Shown here one piece after another: positions 1 through 7,745 of a stretch of DNA of 8,354 nucleotides. This DNA is from an uncultured Muribaculaceae bacterium (GTDB taxonomy: Bacteria > Bacteroidota > Bacteroidia > Bacteroidales > Muribaculaceae). Made by a program: the position numbers and the translations under genes. Numbering within the stretch: position 1 is the first letter of the stretch; the number at the start of each line of letters is the position of its first letter. The stretch lies in contig CAJUBL010000088.1 of assembly GCA_910584665.1 (NCBI GenBank), forward strand, positions 1-8,354. Reading direction: 5' to 3'. The notes under the pieces were generated by a model. That model was not told the DNA's origin and made no database searches. It was given only the letters and a program-made list of their open reading frames with translations.

Positions 1-143
1 ATACCGCCGACGGCCCGTCGGTCAACCCGGTGTTCTGGAGTGATAATTTCGTGACACTGCTGCCAGGCGAGCGCCGTACGGTCACAGCCCGTGTGGCGGC
101 CGATCTTCTTGACGGAGAGCCTGTGGTAAGGATTGATTACTGA
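1..143 (+). CDS. Glycoside hydrolase family 2 protein, C-terminal end (partial)
   Basis: Only the last 46 codons are present, read from base 3 to the TGA at 141-143; the 5' part lies beyond the left edge. The residues PVFWSDNFVTLLPGERRTV resemble the last Ig-like beta-sandwich domain of large GH2 enzymes of the beta-mannosidase / exo-beta-glucosaminidase type, where a 'sDN-f-x-LLPGE' strand is typical near the C terminus. The sugar specificity cannot be read from this fragment because the catalytic TIM barrel is missing. A GH20 gene begins 30 bp downstream on the same strand, so the two are probably co-transcribed. Family assignment is fairly safe from this signature; beta-mannosidase rather than beta-galactosidase or glucosaminidase is a guess. 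Confidence 0.72.
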   Translation, partial: TADGPSVNPVFWSDNFVTLLPGERRTVTARVAADLLDGEPVVRIDY

Positions 144-173
144 TAGTATAAACTGATTATTGAAGCATTGTAT

Positions 174-1778
174 ATGAAGAGACTGATAACAGCACTGGTT
201 GCCATAGCGGCAGTAGTCGGCGCGTATGCCGCCGGACCTCTGCCGGTGATCCCTTATCCGCAGAACGTGGAGACTGGAAAGGGTTATTATGACGTGAAGA
301 AAGGATTTAATATATGTGTGGATGACGCCCGTTTCAATGGCGAGGCCGAATTCCTGTGTGAGAAACTCATTGCCGCCGGGAAGAAATCTGATGTCGTGTC
401 TGGCGGCAGTGGTGGCATAACTATAGGTAATGATCCGTCGGTCAAGGCTCCTGAGGGGTATCGCCTTGAGATCGGCCGGGACCGGATACGGATCGGAGCG
501 TGTGACCCGGCAGGAGCGTTCTATGGAGTACAGACACTTTTACAGCTTGTGGACAATTGCCGTAAACTGCCGTGTGTCACCATTGCCGATGCTCCGCGTT
601 ATGGCTGGCGCGGTTTCATGCGTGACGATGCGCGTCATTTCACCGGTGTGGAGAGCGTAAAACAGTTTATCGACCTCATGGCCTACTACAAACTTAACCG
701 TTTTCACTGGCATCTGACCGATGGACAGGGCTGGCGTATAGAGATAAAGAAATATCCAAGGCTTGCCACCGTGGGCGGGGTAGGGTCACACAGCGATCCC
801 GACTCCCCATGTGCATACTATACACAGGATGATATACGTGATATCGTGGATTATGCATCGCGGCGCCATGTGATGATAATACCTGAGATCGACATGCCTG
901 GACATGCTACGGCCGCCAACCGGGCCTATCCCGAGTATAACGGTGGCGGTGAGGGTATTTTCCCCGATTTCACATTCAATCCCGGCAAGGAGGAGACTTA
1001 TACATATCTGAGCGACATCCTCAGTGAGGTAGCCGCCCTGTTTCCCGGACCATACATGCATATAGGCGGCGATGAGGTTGCCTATGGTATCAACGCGTGG
1101 AAGGTAGATCCATACGTGAAAGCGTTGATGGAACGCGAGGGGTTTGACAATGTCAGGCAGTGTGAGCGTTATTTCATGAACCGTATGATAGCCGAGGTGG
1201 CCCATCTTGGCAAGACTCTTATAGGCTGGGATGAGCTGCTGGATCTCAGTGTGGACAAATCGACCAATATAATGTGGTGGCGTCATGACAAGCCTCAGAA
1301 TCTCGTGCGTTCGCTTCAGGCCGGTTATACCACGGTGATGTGTCCCCGCAAGCCGCTCTATTTTGACTTCGTACAGCATGACAGCCATAAGGTGGGACGT
1401 ATATGGGACGGGTTCTGTCCGCTGGAGGATGTCTATGCGTTCCCCGATCCATGGTTCGAGTCGATAGGTGTCGCTCCTGAGATGCAGAAGTATATCTCGG
1501 GCATGCAGGCCAACGCCTGGAGCGAGCTGATGCATAACAGCGACCGTGTCGGTTTCATGACATGGCCAAGGCTTTGTGCGCTGGCCGAGTCGTGCTGGAC
1601 AGAACATTCCAATAAGGATTTCAAGAGCTTCGGAAAGCGTCTTGAGGATGCCTATCGTCTTCTTGACAGTCTGGATATATATTATTTCGACCACCGTCGT
1701 CCGGAACGTCATCCCGAGCCTGCAGGCCCGGTGATTAAAAAGAAATCGCGTGACAGTGAAACCGATTACCGTGATTGA
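174..1778 (+). CDS. Secreted beta-N-acetylhexosaminidase, GH20
   Basis: This 534-residue enzyme should remove terminal beta-linked GlcNAc or GalNAc by substrate-assisted catalysis. Residues 1 to about 20 form a type I signal peptide ending in GAYA before AGPLP, with no lipobox cysteine, so the mature protein is probably periplasmic. An N-terminal GH20b-type domain (about 22-130) starts with the usual 'PxPxxv' strand (VIPYPQNVE). The TIM barrel follows, with WRGFMRDDARHF, FHWHLTDGQGWRIEIKKYPRL, IIPEIDMPGHATAA and HIGGDEV. In the last motif D300 and E301 are the family's catalytic pair: E is the acid/base and D orients the acetamido group. WDELL, the aromatic substrate motifs and WSELM near the end are also present, so the enzyme looks intact. 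I chose ATG 174 over TTG 168 because it gives a compact signal peptide (MKRLITAL...). The next gene starts one base after the stop. A short basic tail follows the barrel. Confidence 0.95.
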   Translation: MKRLITALVAIAAVVGAYAAGPLPVIPYPQNVETGKGYYDVKKGFNICVDDARFNGEAEFLCEKLIAAGKKSDVVSGGSGGITIGNDPSVKAPEGYRLEIGRDRIRIGACDPAGAFYGVQTLLQLVDNCRKLPCVTIADAPRYGWRGFMRDDARHFTGVESVKQFIDLMAYYKLNRFHWHLTDGQGWRIEIKKYPRLATVGGVGSHSDPDSPCAYYTQDDIRDIVDYASRRHVMIIPEIDMPGHATAANRAYPEYNGGGEGIFPDFTFNPGKEETYTYLSDILSEVAALFPGPYMHIGGDEVAYGINAWKVDPYVKALMEREGFDNVRQCERYFMNRMIAEVAHLGKTLIGWDELLDLSVDKSTNIMWWRHDKPQNLVRSLQAGYTTVMCPRKPLYFDFVQHDSHKVGRIWDGFCPLEDVYAFPDPWFESIGVAPEMQKYISGMQANAWSELMHNSDRVGFMTWPRLCALAESCWTEHSNKDFKSFGKRLEDAYRLLDSLDIYYFDHRRPERHPEPAGPVIKKKSRDSETDYRD

Positions 1779-1779
1779 G

Positions 1780-3993
1780 ATGAACTGCAGGTCTGTCATA
1801 TCATCGGTATTGTCGTTTGCGACCCTTGCGGCTGTCGCCGGGGACATTGTGTTGCGGAATGACGAGCTGGCTCTGACCATAGGGGACAATGGCCAGGTGA
1901 GGAGCCTTGTATACAGACCGACGGGCGAGGAGTGTCTTCAGCCCGGTGTCGGTGCTCCGGTGTGTGTGATAACACAGTACCGTCCCTATGACAACGAGAA
2001 TTTTCTGATGTTCCCGGCTAAGCCCCGCTCGTTCCATTCCAATAAGTGCTACATGTCAGGCGACACTCTTTTGGCCGAGTTTACCGATACTTATGATATT
2101 GTCAAGCTAAAGGTCGACATCACACCGTCGTATATCGCTTTTACACCTGTAGACCGCGATTACCGTATAGAGGATTATGGTGTGAAACGCAAGACTGAAC
2201 TTGACGAGCTTACAATCATGCAGTTGCCGCTGAAGAAACGCGAGCGTTTCGGTGAATGGCTAAATGTCATATGGGATGATTCGGTTGCTGTGGCACTTGT
2301 CGGGACACATCCAACTACGTTCATAGACTCGAGGTTGGAGCGTGATAATACTACATTGCTGGCTCAGACTCATACCTCGGTGAGGCTTTTCGGTTCGGGG
2401 GCGGCCCTTATTGTAACACGTCCTGACAGCGTTCTTGACCGGATGGATGCCCTTGAGCGGGATTACGATATGCCGCGCGGAGTCGAGAGCCGCCGTCGTC
2501 CGGAGTATCCCATGAGCTACTATGAGTTGCGTAATGTTACTGTTGATAATATTGACCGCAATATCGAGATAGCCAGAAAGGCCGGCCTGAAGACAATGGT
2601 GGTTTATTATGTGGATTTCGCCAAGGCATGCGGCCATTATGAATGGCGTTCCGAATATCCGCGTGGAATGGCCGATCTGCAGGAGATCACCCGAAAGATA
2701 ACCGAGGCCGGCATGATACCGGGCATTCATATCCATTACTCGAAAGTGGCTGTCAACGATCCGTATATAAATAACGGGATCCCTGACCGACGCGTAAATG
2801 TGGTGTCGCGGTTCAGTCTGTCTCAGCCTGTTGACGAGATTTCCCGGACACTTGTCGTCGAGGAGCGTCCCGAGGATGTGCGTATGGAGAAAGGACGCCG
2901 TCTTCTTCAGCTTGGCGACGAGCTTATAATGTTTACCGATGTGACGACGACACCTCCATATACATTCACAGGCTGTCAGCGCGGTTGTTTCAACTCCAGA
3001 GCATCAGCCCACAGATCCGGCAGCGAGGTGAGGCACCTTGATGTGGATGACTGGCCACTGTTCATACGCATAGATCAGAACAGCGGCATACAGCGTGAGA
3101 TAGCCGAGCGTCTCGGAAAGATATATGCCGACTGTGGTTTCCGTTTTGTATATTTTGACGGTGCCGAGGATATCCCGATGCCATACTGGTATAATGTGTC
3201 ACGTTCACAGCTGGAGGTATACAATGCCATGAAGCCGGCTCCAATGTGGGCCGAGGGGGCTCAGAAATCACACTACGGCTGGCATATACTGTCGCGTGGC
3301 AACGCTTTCGATATATTCCCTCCCGAGCGCATCCGTCAGGCTATGAAGCGTTACACCCTGAGATGTGCCGAACAGGTGGCGTGCGATTTCACATCGGTTA
3401 ATTTCGGGTGGGTCAATTATCTCGCTCCGGGAGAGAAGACAATAGGCATGCAGCCTGACATGTATGATTACATATGTTCCAAGGCGCTTTCATGGGATTC
3501 GCCGATATCGCTTGTGGCAAATATGCCTGATCTTGAGAGGCATCCACGCACTGATGACAATCTGCAGTCCATCAGTATGTGGGAAACAGCCAAACTTGAC
3601 AGGACTGTCGGTCCTGAACTGAAGAAGGCCATGCGAGATCCTGAAAGCGAGTGGACGATAATGCCGCGTAAAGACGGACGTGTAGAAATACAACGTGTAC
3701 AACAGCTCACGCCCGACTCGATGAATATGACAGTACCCGTGCGTGCGTTCACCTATGAGATCGATGACCGCAATACCGGTATCATCTACTGGAATATAAA
3801 CGGTGAGTCGACGGTAACGATACCTGGAGGCAATATTGAGATGAAGTTGTATACATTTGACGGCAGACGTCTGAGGATACATCGCGATAAAAGCGGACGG
3901 GCGGTGTTGCCGGCCGGAGAACGCCGTGTTCTCAAGGTTTCACTTCCGCACGGGGAAGCCTGCCGGCTTTTCATGGACGCAATAACAAATTAA
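1780..3993 (+). CDS. Secreted uncharacterised TIM-barrel protein, probable glycoside hydrolase
   Basis: I do not recognise a named family with certainty. The 737-residue product has a signal peptide (about 1-20, ending AAVA before GDIVL) and no lipobox, so it is probably periplasmic. Residues of about 21-240 are beta-rich, like the N-terminal sandwich of many TIM-barrel glycosidases. The barrel seems to begin near 250: a strand MVVYYVDF (273-280), a strand GIHIHYSK (315-322), then the strand GFRFVYFDGAED with D460, and MWAEGAQ with E492. A carboxylate on the strand end in YFDG followed about 30 residues later by a second in AEGA is the arrangement of retaining glycosidases of the GH31/GH36-like type, so D460 as nucleophile and E492 as acid/base are my inference. 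The end (about 620-737) is again beta-rich. ATG 1780 lies one base after the GH20 stop, which suggests translational coupling; GTG 1750 in the same frame is possible but would place ten residues before the signal peptide. Confidence 0.72.
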   Translation: MNCRSVISSVLSFATLAAVAGDIVLRNDELALTIGDNGQVRSLVYRPTGEECLQPGVGAPVCVITQYRPYDNENFLMFPAKPRSFHSNKCYMSGDTLLAEFTDTYDIVKLKVDITPSYIAFTPVDRDYRIEDYGVKRKTELDELTIMQLPLKKRERFGEWLNVIWDDSVAVALVGTHPTTFIDSRLERDNTTLLAQTHTSVRLFGSGAALIVTRPDSVLDRMDALERDYDMPRGVESRRRPEYPMSYYELRNVTVDNIDRNIEIARKAGLKTMVVYYVDFAKACGHYEWRSEYPRGMADLQEITRKITEAGMIPGIHIHYSKVAVNDPYINNGIPDRRVNVVSRFSLSQPVDEISRTLVVEERPEDVRMEKGRRLLQLGDELIMFTDVTTTPPYTFTGCQRGCFNSRASAHRSGSEVRHLDVDDWPLFIRIDQNSGIQREIAERLGKIYADCGFRFVYFDGAEDIPMPYWYNVSRSQLEVYNAMKPAPMWAEGAQKSHYGWHILSRGNAFDIFPPERIRQAMKRYTLRCAEQVACDFTSVNFGWVNYLAPGEKTIGMQPDMYDYICSKALSWDSPISLVANMPDLERHPRTDDNLQSISMWETAKLDRTVGPELKKAMRDPESEWTIMPRKDGRVEIQRVQQLTPDSMNMTVPVRAFTYEIDDRNTGIIYWNINGESTVTIPGGNIEMKLYTFDGRRLRIHRDKSGRAVLPAGERRVLKVSLPHGEACRLFMDAITN

Positions 3994-4008
3994 CTTACCA
4001 ATATCACA

Positions 4009-6048
4009 ATGACAGGAAAAGCTACATTGACAATAGCAATGATGACGGGACTGGTTCTCGCATCACAGGCCAGGACCACAGTCGGGCACAATGATGCCGG
4101 TGATCTGGTGCTGGCCAACGGGAATGCATCGCTTGTGTTTTCGGGCGGTAAGGATTTTCTTTTTAAGGAATTCAGTATGGCTGGGAGAAACCTGCTTCCC
4201 GCATCAGGTTCGACAGCACATCCCTGGCAGCTCACCTACCGTGGTCCCGACGGAGAGAATCCGTTGCTCATGCCGCGCTGGGGTGTTTACCGTGGTACGG
4301 AGATAACCGAGTATGAAGGCTCTCCCGCAGTGAAGGCAGTCTGGGATATGGTCCTTGAGGATACCCCCCGGTGGCCTGTGACCATGACTGTCGTACTGCC
4401 CGATGATGCCGAGATGCCGTCATTCCATATCGATGCCTCTGTTCCCGAAGGCTGGGTCATAACCGACCTTGAGTTCCCGCGTGTGACTTTCAGGCAGATC
4501 CCAGACGGCAAGGCTGTCATGCCTATAGCCTATGGCTGTGAGTACAACATGAGCCGGGAGGGACAGCTCCAGACTCGCTATCCGTCGGTGACAGGATCGA
4601 TGCAGCTTATGATGATGCATGATCCGGCCGGCAGGAACGGAACAGTTTTCTTCGCACCGCGTGACAGGGATGGCGGCAATAAGGTCATGCGCATGAAGAT
4701 GGAGGGTGACAATGTCACATTCCTTCAGGAGGTGGTGTCCAATTATGACTGGAGTGACGGCGGCCGGTTCACATTGCCGTATGGCATTGAAATGGGCTTT
4801 AATCCCGATACGTGGCAGGCAACGGCTCTGAAATGGTATCGTCCGTGGGCTCTGGATACAAAATGGGCCCGTGATAATGTGCGTGACCGCAAGATCGCTC
4901 CATGGATAGAGAATGCCGACATGTGGCTGCGTCCCGGCGATGCCGATGAGGCTACGATGGAAGCATTGCGTAAGGCATTGAAATATTATGGCAAGGGGGT
5001 AGGTCTTCACTGGTACTACTGGCATAATTATCCGTTTGACACCCATTACCCCGAATATTTTCCCGCCAAGCCGGGATTTAAGGATATGGTAGCCGAAACC
5101 CGGTCGCTCGGTGCGTTCGTCACGCCATACATTAACGGCCGCCTGTGGGATCCGGCAACTCCGAGTTACAAGGCTGAGAATGCTAAGGAAGCTTCCTGCC
5201 GTAAGGCCGACGGCACTCTTTATACCGAGGTCTACAGTTCAAAAGTTCTCAATACGGTAACCTGTCCGGCAAGTGAATTGTGGCAGAAGAAACTGCACTA
5301 TCTCAACCGGTATATCCTTGACAGTCTCGGTACCGACGGTGTATATATGGACCAGATAGGCTGTGCACCGGCCGAGCCATGTTATGCCGACAATCACGGT
5401 CATGGAAAGGGTGGCGGCTCGTGGTGGCCCGATGCATACCGTCATGTCCTTACCGACATGCGGCAGTCGTTCTATACAGCCGACCAGGCCATGAGTACCG
5501 AGGAAAATGCCGAGCCGTATATTGACAAGTTTGATATGATGCTGATTGTCAACTCGCCCCATGCAGGCTATATGCGTATGGTACCGCTGTTCCCGCTCAT
5601 ATATAGTGACCGTTGCGTTTACAGCGGATTCACATACATACCGTGGAAGATCAATGACGGGTCTCTGCGGTACATGACGATGAAATCCCTGCTGTGGGGC
5701 TCGCAGCTCGGCTGGGTCGAACCTAAGCTTCTGATGAATGACGCCAACCGGAACGAAGCTCTGATGCTGAAGAATCTGGCGGAATTCCGTAAGAAGAACC
5801 ATGATATATTCTTCGGCGGGCGTTTTATAAATGAATTCATTCCTGAAGGTGACAATGAGATTTTCAATGTACCCAATTATCAGCCGGTACATGTGGTGTC
5901 GGGTGCATTGTGGTCCGATATCAAAGGAAAAAACTATTATATTCTTGTCAATATGAGTGACCGAGACCGCATGGTCACCATACCCGGGGCCGGCGGCAAG
6001 GCTGTCAGGGTAAAGGCTTTCAATGCTGTCAGAGTAGCAAAACATTAA
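4009..6048 (+). CDS. Secreted DUF6259-like TIM-barrel protein, probable glycoside hydrolase
   Basis: This 679-residue protein has a signal peptide (about 1-21, ending ASQA before RTTVG) and no lipobox cysteine. The N-terminal third is a beta-sandwich starting GDLVLANGNASLVF, the usual opening of GH-associated sandwich domains. The barrel contains GLHWYYWHNYPFDTHYP (332-348), TPYINGRLWD (372-381), GTDGVYMDQIGC with D448, and MSTEENAEPYIDKFD with E498, E499 and E502. This pattern matches my memory of DUF6259 proteins, which belong with clan GH-D/GH31-like barrels. D448 as nucleophile and one of E498/E499 as acid/base are inference. A small beta-domain (about 600-679) closes the protein. The gene starts 15 bp after its neighbour, so the two are surely co-transcribed. 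The leader has no Shine-Dalgarno sequence, which is normal in Bacteroidota. The substrate is unknown; an alpha-linked sugar is plausible from the clan, but not shown here. Confidence 0.75.
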   Translation: MTGKATLTIAMMTGLVLASQARTTVGHNDAGDLVLANGNASLVFSGGKDFLFKEFSMAGRNLLPASGSTAHPWQLTYRGPDGENPLLMPRWGVYRGTEITEYEGSPAVKAVWDMVLEDTPRWPVTMTVVLPDDAEMPSFHIDASVPEGWVITDLEFPRVTFRQIPDGKAVMPIAYGCEYNMSREGQLQTRYPSVTGSMQLMMMHDPAGRNGTVFFAPRDRDGGNKVMRMKMEGDNVTFLQEVVSNYDWSDGGRFTLPYGIEMGFNPDTWQATALKWYRPWALDTKWARDNVRDRKIAPWIENADMWLRPGDADEATMEALRKALKYYGKGVGLHWYYWHNYPFDTHYPEYFPAKPGFKDMVAETRSLGAFVTPYINGRLWDPATPSYKAENAKEASCRKADGTLYTEVYSSKVLNTVTCPASELWQKKLHYLNRYILDSLGTDGVYMDQIGCAPAEPCYADNHGHGKGGGSWWPDAYRHVLTDMRQSFYTADQAMSTEENAEPYIDKFDMMLIVNSPHAGYMRMVPLFPLIYSDRCVYSGFTYIPWKINDGSLRYMTMKSLLWGSQLGWVEPKLLMNDANRNEALMLKNLAEFRKKNHDIFFGGRFINEFIPEGDNEIFNVPNYQPVHVVSGALWSDIKGKNYYILVNMSDRDRMVTIPGAGGKAVRVKAFNAVRVAKH

Positions 6049-6065
6049 CCTTAAAATAAATAAAC
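6049..6065 (+). promoter_or_regulatory. AT-rich translation leader
   Basis: The 17 bases between the upstream stop and ATG 6066 read CCTTAAAATAAATAAAC. There is no Shine-Dalgarno match. A/T-rich, mainly A-rich, leaders are the known substitute for Shine-Dalgarno pairing in Bacteroidota, so this supports ATG 6066 as the start and suggests efficient initiation of the lipoprotein gene. The other leaders in the window are less A-rich. Confidence 0.45.
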
Positions 6066-7670
6066 ATGAACAAATTGATTATTACATTAGCAGCAGGTTT
6101 CTCTTTTTTGCTGACCGGTTGTGACGATGACGGACCTAACATCAGCCAGATGCAGCCGCCGACAAATATTTCGGTCGAGCGTCTGTCGGTCAATGAGGTG
6201 GAATTGAAGTGGCAGGATAATGCAACGGCCGAGACCGGCTATGCTGTGGTTGTACGCCGTGCCGATGAGCCTTCAAATACAGCCCGGCAGATTGCGACAG
6301 TTGAGGCCAATGTCACCTCCTATGTCATGAAGGATGTGCTTGAAGAAGGATATAAATACTATCTCGGAGTCAAGGCTTTCAATAACAGCGAGTCGAGCCG
6401 TGTGATATCGGTTCTCTATGATATGGAGGATTACAGCCTTATTCCAAAGGCAACGTTTGTTGCTCTTAACTCGGGTAAGAACTGCATATGGAGTACGTAT
6501 AAACTTGCAAACACTGATAGATACACCGGTGTATCATGGGGATTGTGCTGGAGCGCCGATCATGTGCCTACTGTTGATGACGCCTGTATGTCCGGCCCTG
6601 AAGCCGGAAACGGTGAAAGCGTATTCCAGGTGATTCCCAACACGATGCTGGATTACGGAACCGAGTACAATGTGCGTGCCTATATCAGGACGAGCAAGGG
6701 TGTCTACTACAGCGAGGCAAAGACGGCAAAGATGACCGAGGAGTATCCCGCCATCACCCTCGATTGGACAAAATGCGAGACTACGGATATACCTTCTGAA
6801 ATCGAGGTATATAAGACAGAGTCTAAGCTTAACGGACGTCCGTTCAACGCATGGTATGCTATCGCTGACGTCAGGAACGGGAATGTAGAGTTCCGTACAA
6901 ATGTTCCGTCGGGCGCTCAGACTATTGATGCTCAGTCGGCTTCGTTCAACGGTGACTGCTATGTGCTGGTCAACGGCGGTTACTTCTATGACGGTCGGAA
7001 TACGGGACTTGCTGTTATCAATGGCAAGGAGAATGGTTCGATCAACGCTGTGCGTGGTTCACTGCTTACCGCAAGCCCGGAGTATAGTGTTATGTATAAT
7101 GTGACCCGCGGAATATTCGGCGTCGATAACGGTGATGTTCCCTCAGTATATTGGGCCGGTACCGACGAAAGTAAAAAGAACCGGTATTACACCACACCGA
7201 TACCGTCGGTAGTAGGTGAGGGCAAGTATGGTGTTGTCAACGAGAAATTCCCGGTTGCCTCCGCATCGTGGACTCCAAAATTCGCGCTCAGTGCCGGACC
7301 GTTGCTTCTTATTGATGGAACGATTCCGTTTGATTTCACAATGACTGAAAACGGAGAGGGGTATTATCTGACCAATTATGAAGTTATAGCTTATGATATC
7401 TTCGGCAAGACTGTCAAACCGGACCGCACGGCTGCAGGTTATACGGCAGACGGTAAGGTCATATTGTTCATATGTGACGGGCGTATTGCTAAATCTGACG
7501 GCGCGACATTGCTCGAACTTGCCCAGATCATGAAAGGTCTCGGTTGTGTAGGTGCTGTCAACTTTGACGGCGGCGGTTCGACGGGTATGATGGTAGGGTC
7601 AGATCACGTCAATGACATTACACCCAATAATCGTCCTGTAGTCTCTACAATGGGATTCTTTAAGAAATAA
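6066..7670 (+). CDS. Surface lipoprotein with FnIII-like domains and phosphodiester glycosidase (NAGPA/DUF2233) domain
   Basis: The family includes the human mannose-6-phosphate uncovering enzyme, which hydrolyses the GlcNAc-1-phosphodiester bond; bacterial substrates are mostly unknown. Residues 1-19 are a lipoprotein signal (FLLTGC, lipid on C19). C19 is followed by DDD, the acidic pattern that sends Bacteroidota lipoproteins to the cell surface. Residues of about 31-117 look like a fibronectin III domain (PPTNISVERLSVNEVELKWQD) and about 127-223 like a second one (GLCWS, TEYNVRAYIRTSKGVYYSE). The catalytic-type domain fills about 230-534: NGGYF (303-307), RTAAGY (454-459), the strand VILFICDGR, and the signature FDGGGSTG (500-507). 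These are the conserved family positions, so the domain looks active. The gene is 17 bp behind the DUF6259-like gene. FnIII domains probably act as spacers or weak glycan binders. Phosphodiester cleavage is family knowledge; the linkage attacked here is not known. Confidence 0.9.
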   Translation: MNKLIITLAAGFSFLLTGCDDDGPNISQMQPPTNISVERLSVNEVELKWQDNATAETGYAVVVRRADEPSNTARQIATVEANVTSYVMKDVLEEGYKYYLGVKAFNNSESSRVISVLYDMEDYSLIPKATFVALNSGKNCIWSTYKLANTDRYTGVSWGLCWSADHVPTVDDACMSGPEAGNGESVFQVIPNTMLDYGTEYNVRAYIRTSKGVYYSEAKTAKMTEEYPAITLDWTKCETTDIPSEIEVYKTESKLNGRPFNAWYAIADVRNGNVEFRTNVPSGAQTIDAQSASFNGDCYVLVNGGYFYDGRNTGLAVINGKENGSINAVRGSLLTASPEYSVMYNVTRGIFGVDNGDVPSVYWAGTDESKKNRYYTTPIPSVVGEGKYGVVNEKFPVASASWTPKFALSAGPLLLIDGTIPFDFTMTENGEGYYLTNYEVIAYDIFGKTVKPDRTAAGYTADGKVILFICDGRIAKSDGATLLELAQIMKGLGCVGAVNFDGGGSTGMMVGSDHVNDITPNNRPVVSTMGFFKK

Positions 7671-7691
7671 TTATACTGAACATAATCGTTG

Positions 7692-7727
7692 CAGGACGAC
7701 ATATATTTGCAAATATATGTCGTCCTG
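7692..7727. repeat. Perfect 36-bp palindrome between the last two genes
   Basis: Arm 7692-7709 (CAGGACGACATATATTTG) is the exact reverse complement of arm 7710-7727, with no spacer. In RNA it would give a long perfect hairpin closed by a small loop around UUGC. No T-run follows on either strand, so it is not a standard intrinsic terminator. It could be a dimeric-regulator operator, an RNA-processing or stabilising hairpin that sets different expression for the last gene, or a remnant of a small palindromic repeat. The palindrome itself is seen directly; its role is unknown. Confidence 0.9.
7702..7709 (+). promoter_or_regulatory. Possible Bacteroidota -7 box (TATATTTG) inside the palindrome
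   Basis: TATATTTG fits the Bacteroidota -7 consensus TAnnTTTG and lies 36 bases before ATG 7746, a sensible distance for a promoter of the last gene. Because the site is in a palindrome, the same box also appears on the minus strand at 7710-7717. I see no good -33 TTTG at the expected 19 to 21 bp spacing upstream, and the region is AT-rich, so a chance match is quite possible. Confidence 0.25.
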
Positions 7728-7745
7728 TCCTCACAGATATAATTT

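Noticed and set aside
168..173. TTG start two codons before the GH20 ATG
   Set aside because: ATG 174 is followed directly by a lysine-arginine signal-peptide start, and TTG starts are rare, so ATG is preferred.
144..173. Possible separate promoter before the GH20 gene
   Set aside because: The 30-bp gap has no TAnnTTTG -7 box or TTTG -33 element that I can see, so read-through from the GH2 gene is the simpler view.
1750..1779. GTG start that would overlap the GH20 gene by 29 bp
   Set aside because: It would add ten residues before a complete signal peptide; ATG 1780 gives a normal signal peptide and sits one base after the upstream stop.
786..1889. A 367-codon open frame on the minus strand, opposite the GH20 gene
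   Set aside because: It lies entirely over the GH20 gene and the start of the next one, both well supported by family motifs. Its translation shows no recognisable domain or plausible signal. Long antisense frames arise from codon bias.
5239..6045. A 268-codon open frame on the minus strand, opposite the DUF6259-like gene
   Set aside because: It is fully antisense to a gene with clear motifs, has no recognisable domain and no leader or partner gene.
7692..7745. Calling the palindrome a Rho-independent terminator
   Set aside because: There is no T-run after either arm; the bases after it read TCCTCACAG. The hairpin is possible, but the terminator signature is missing.
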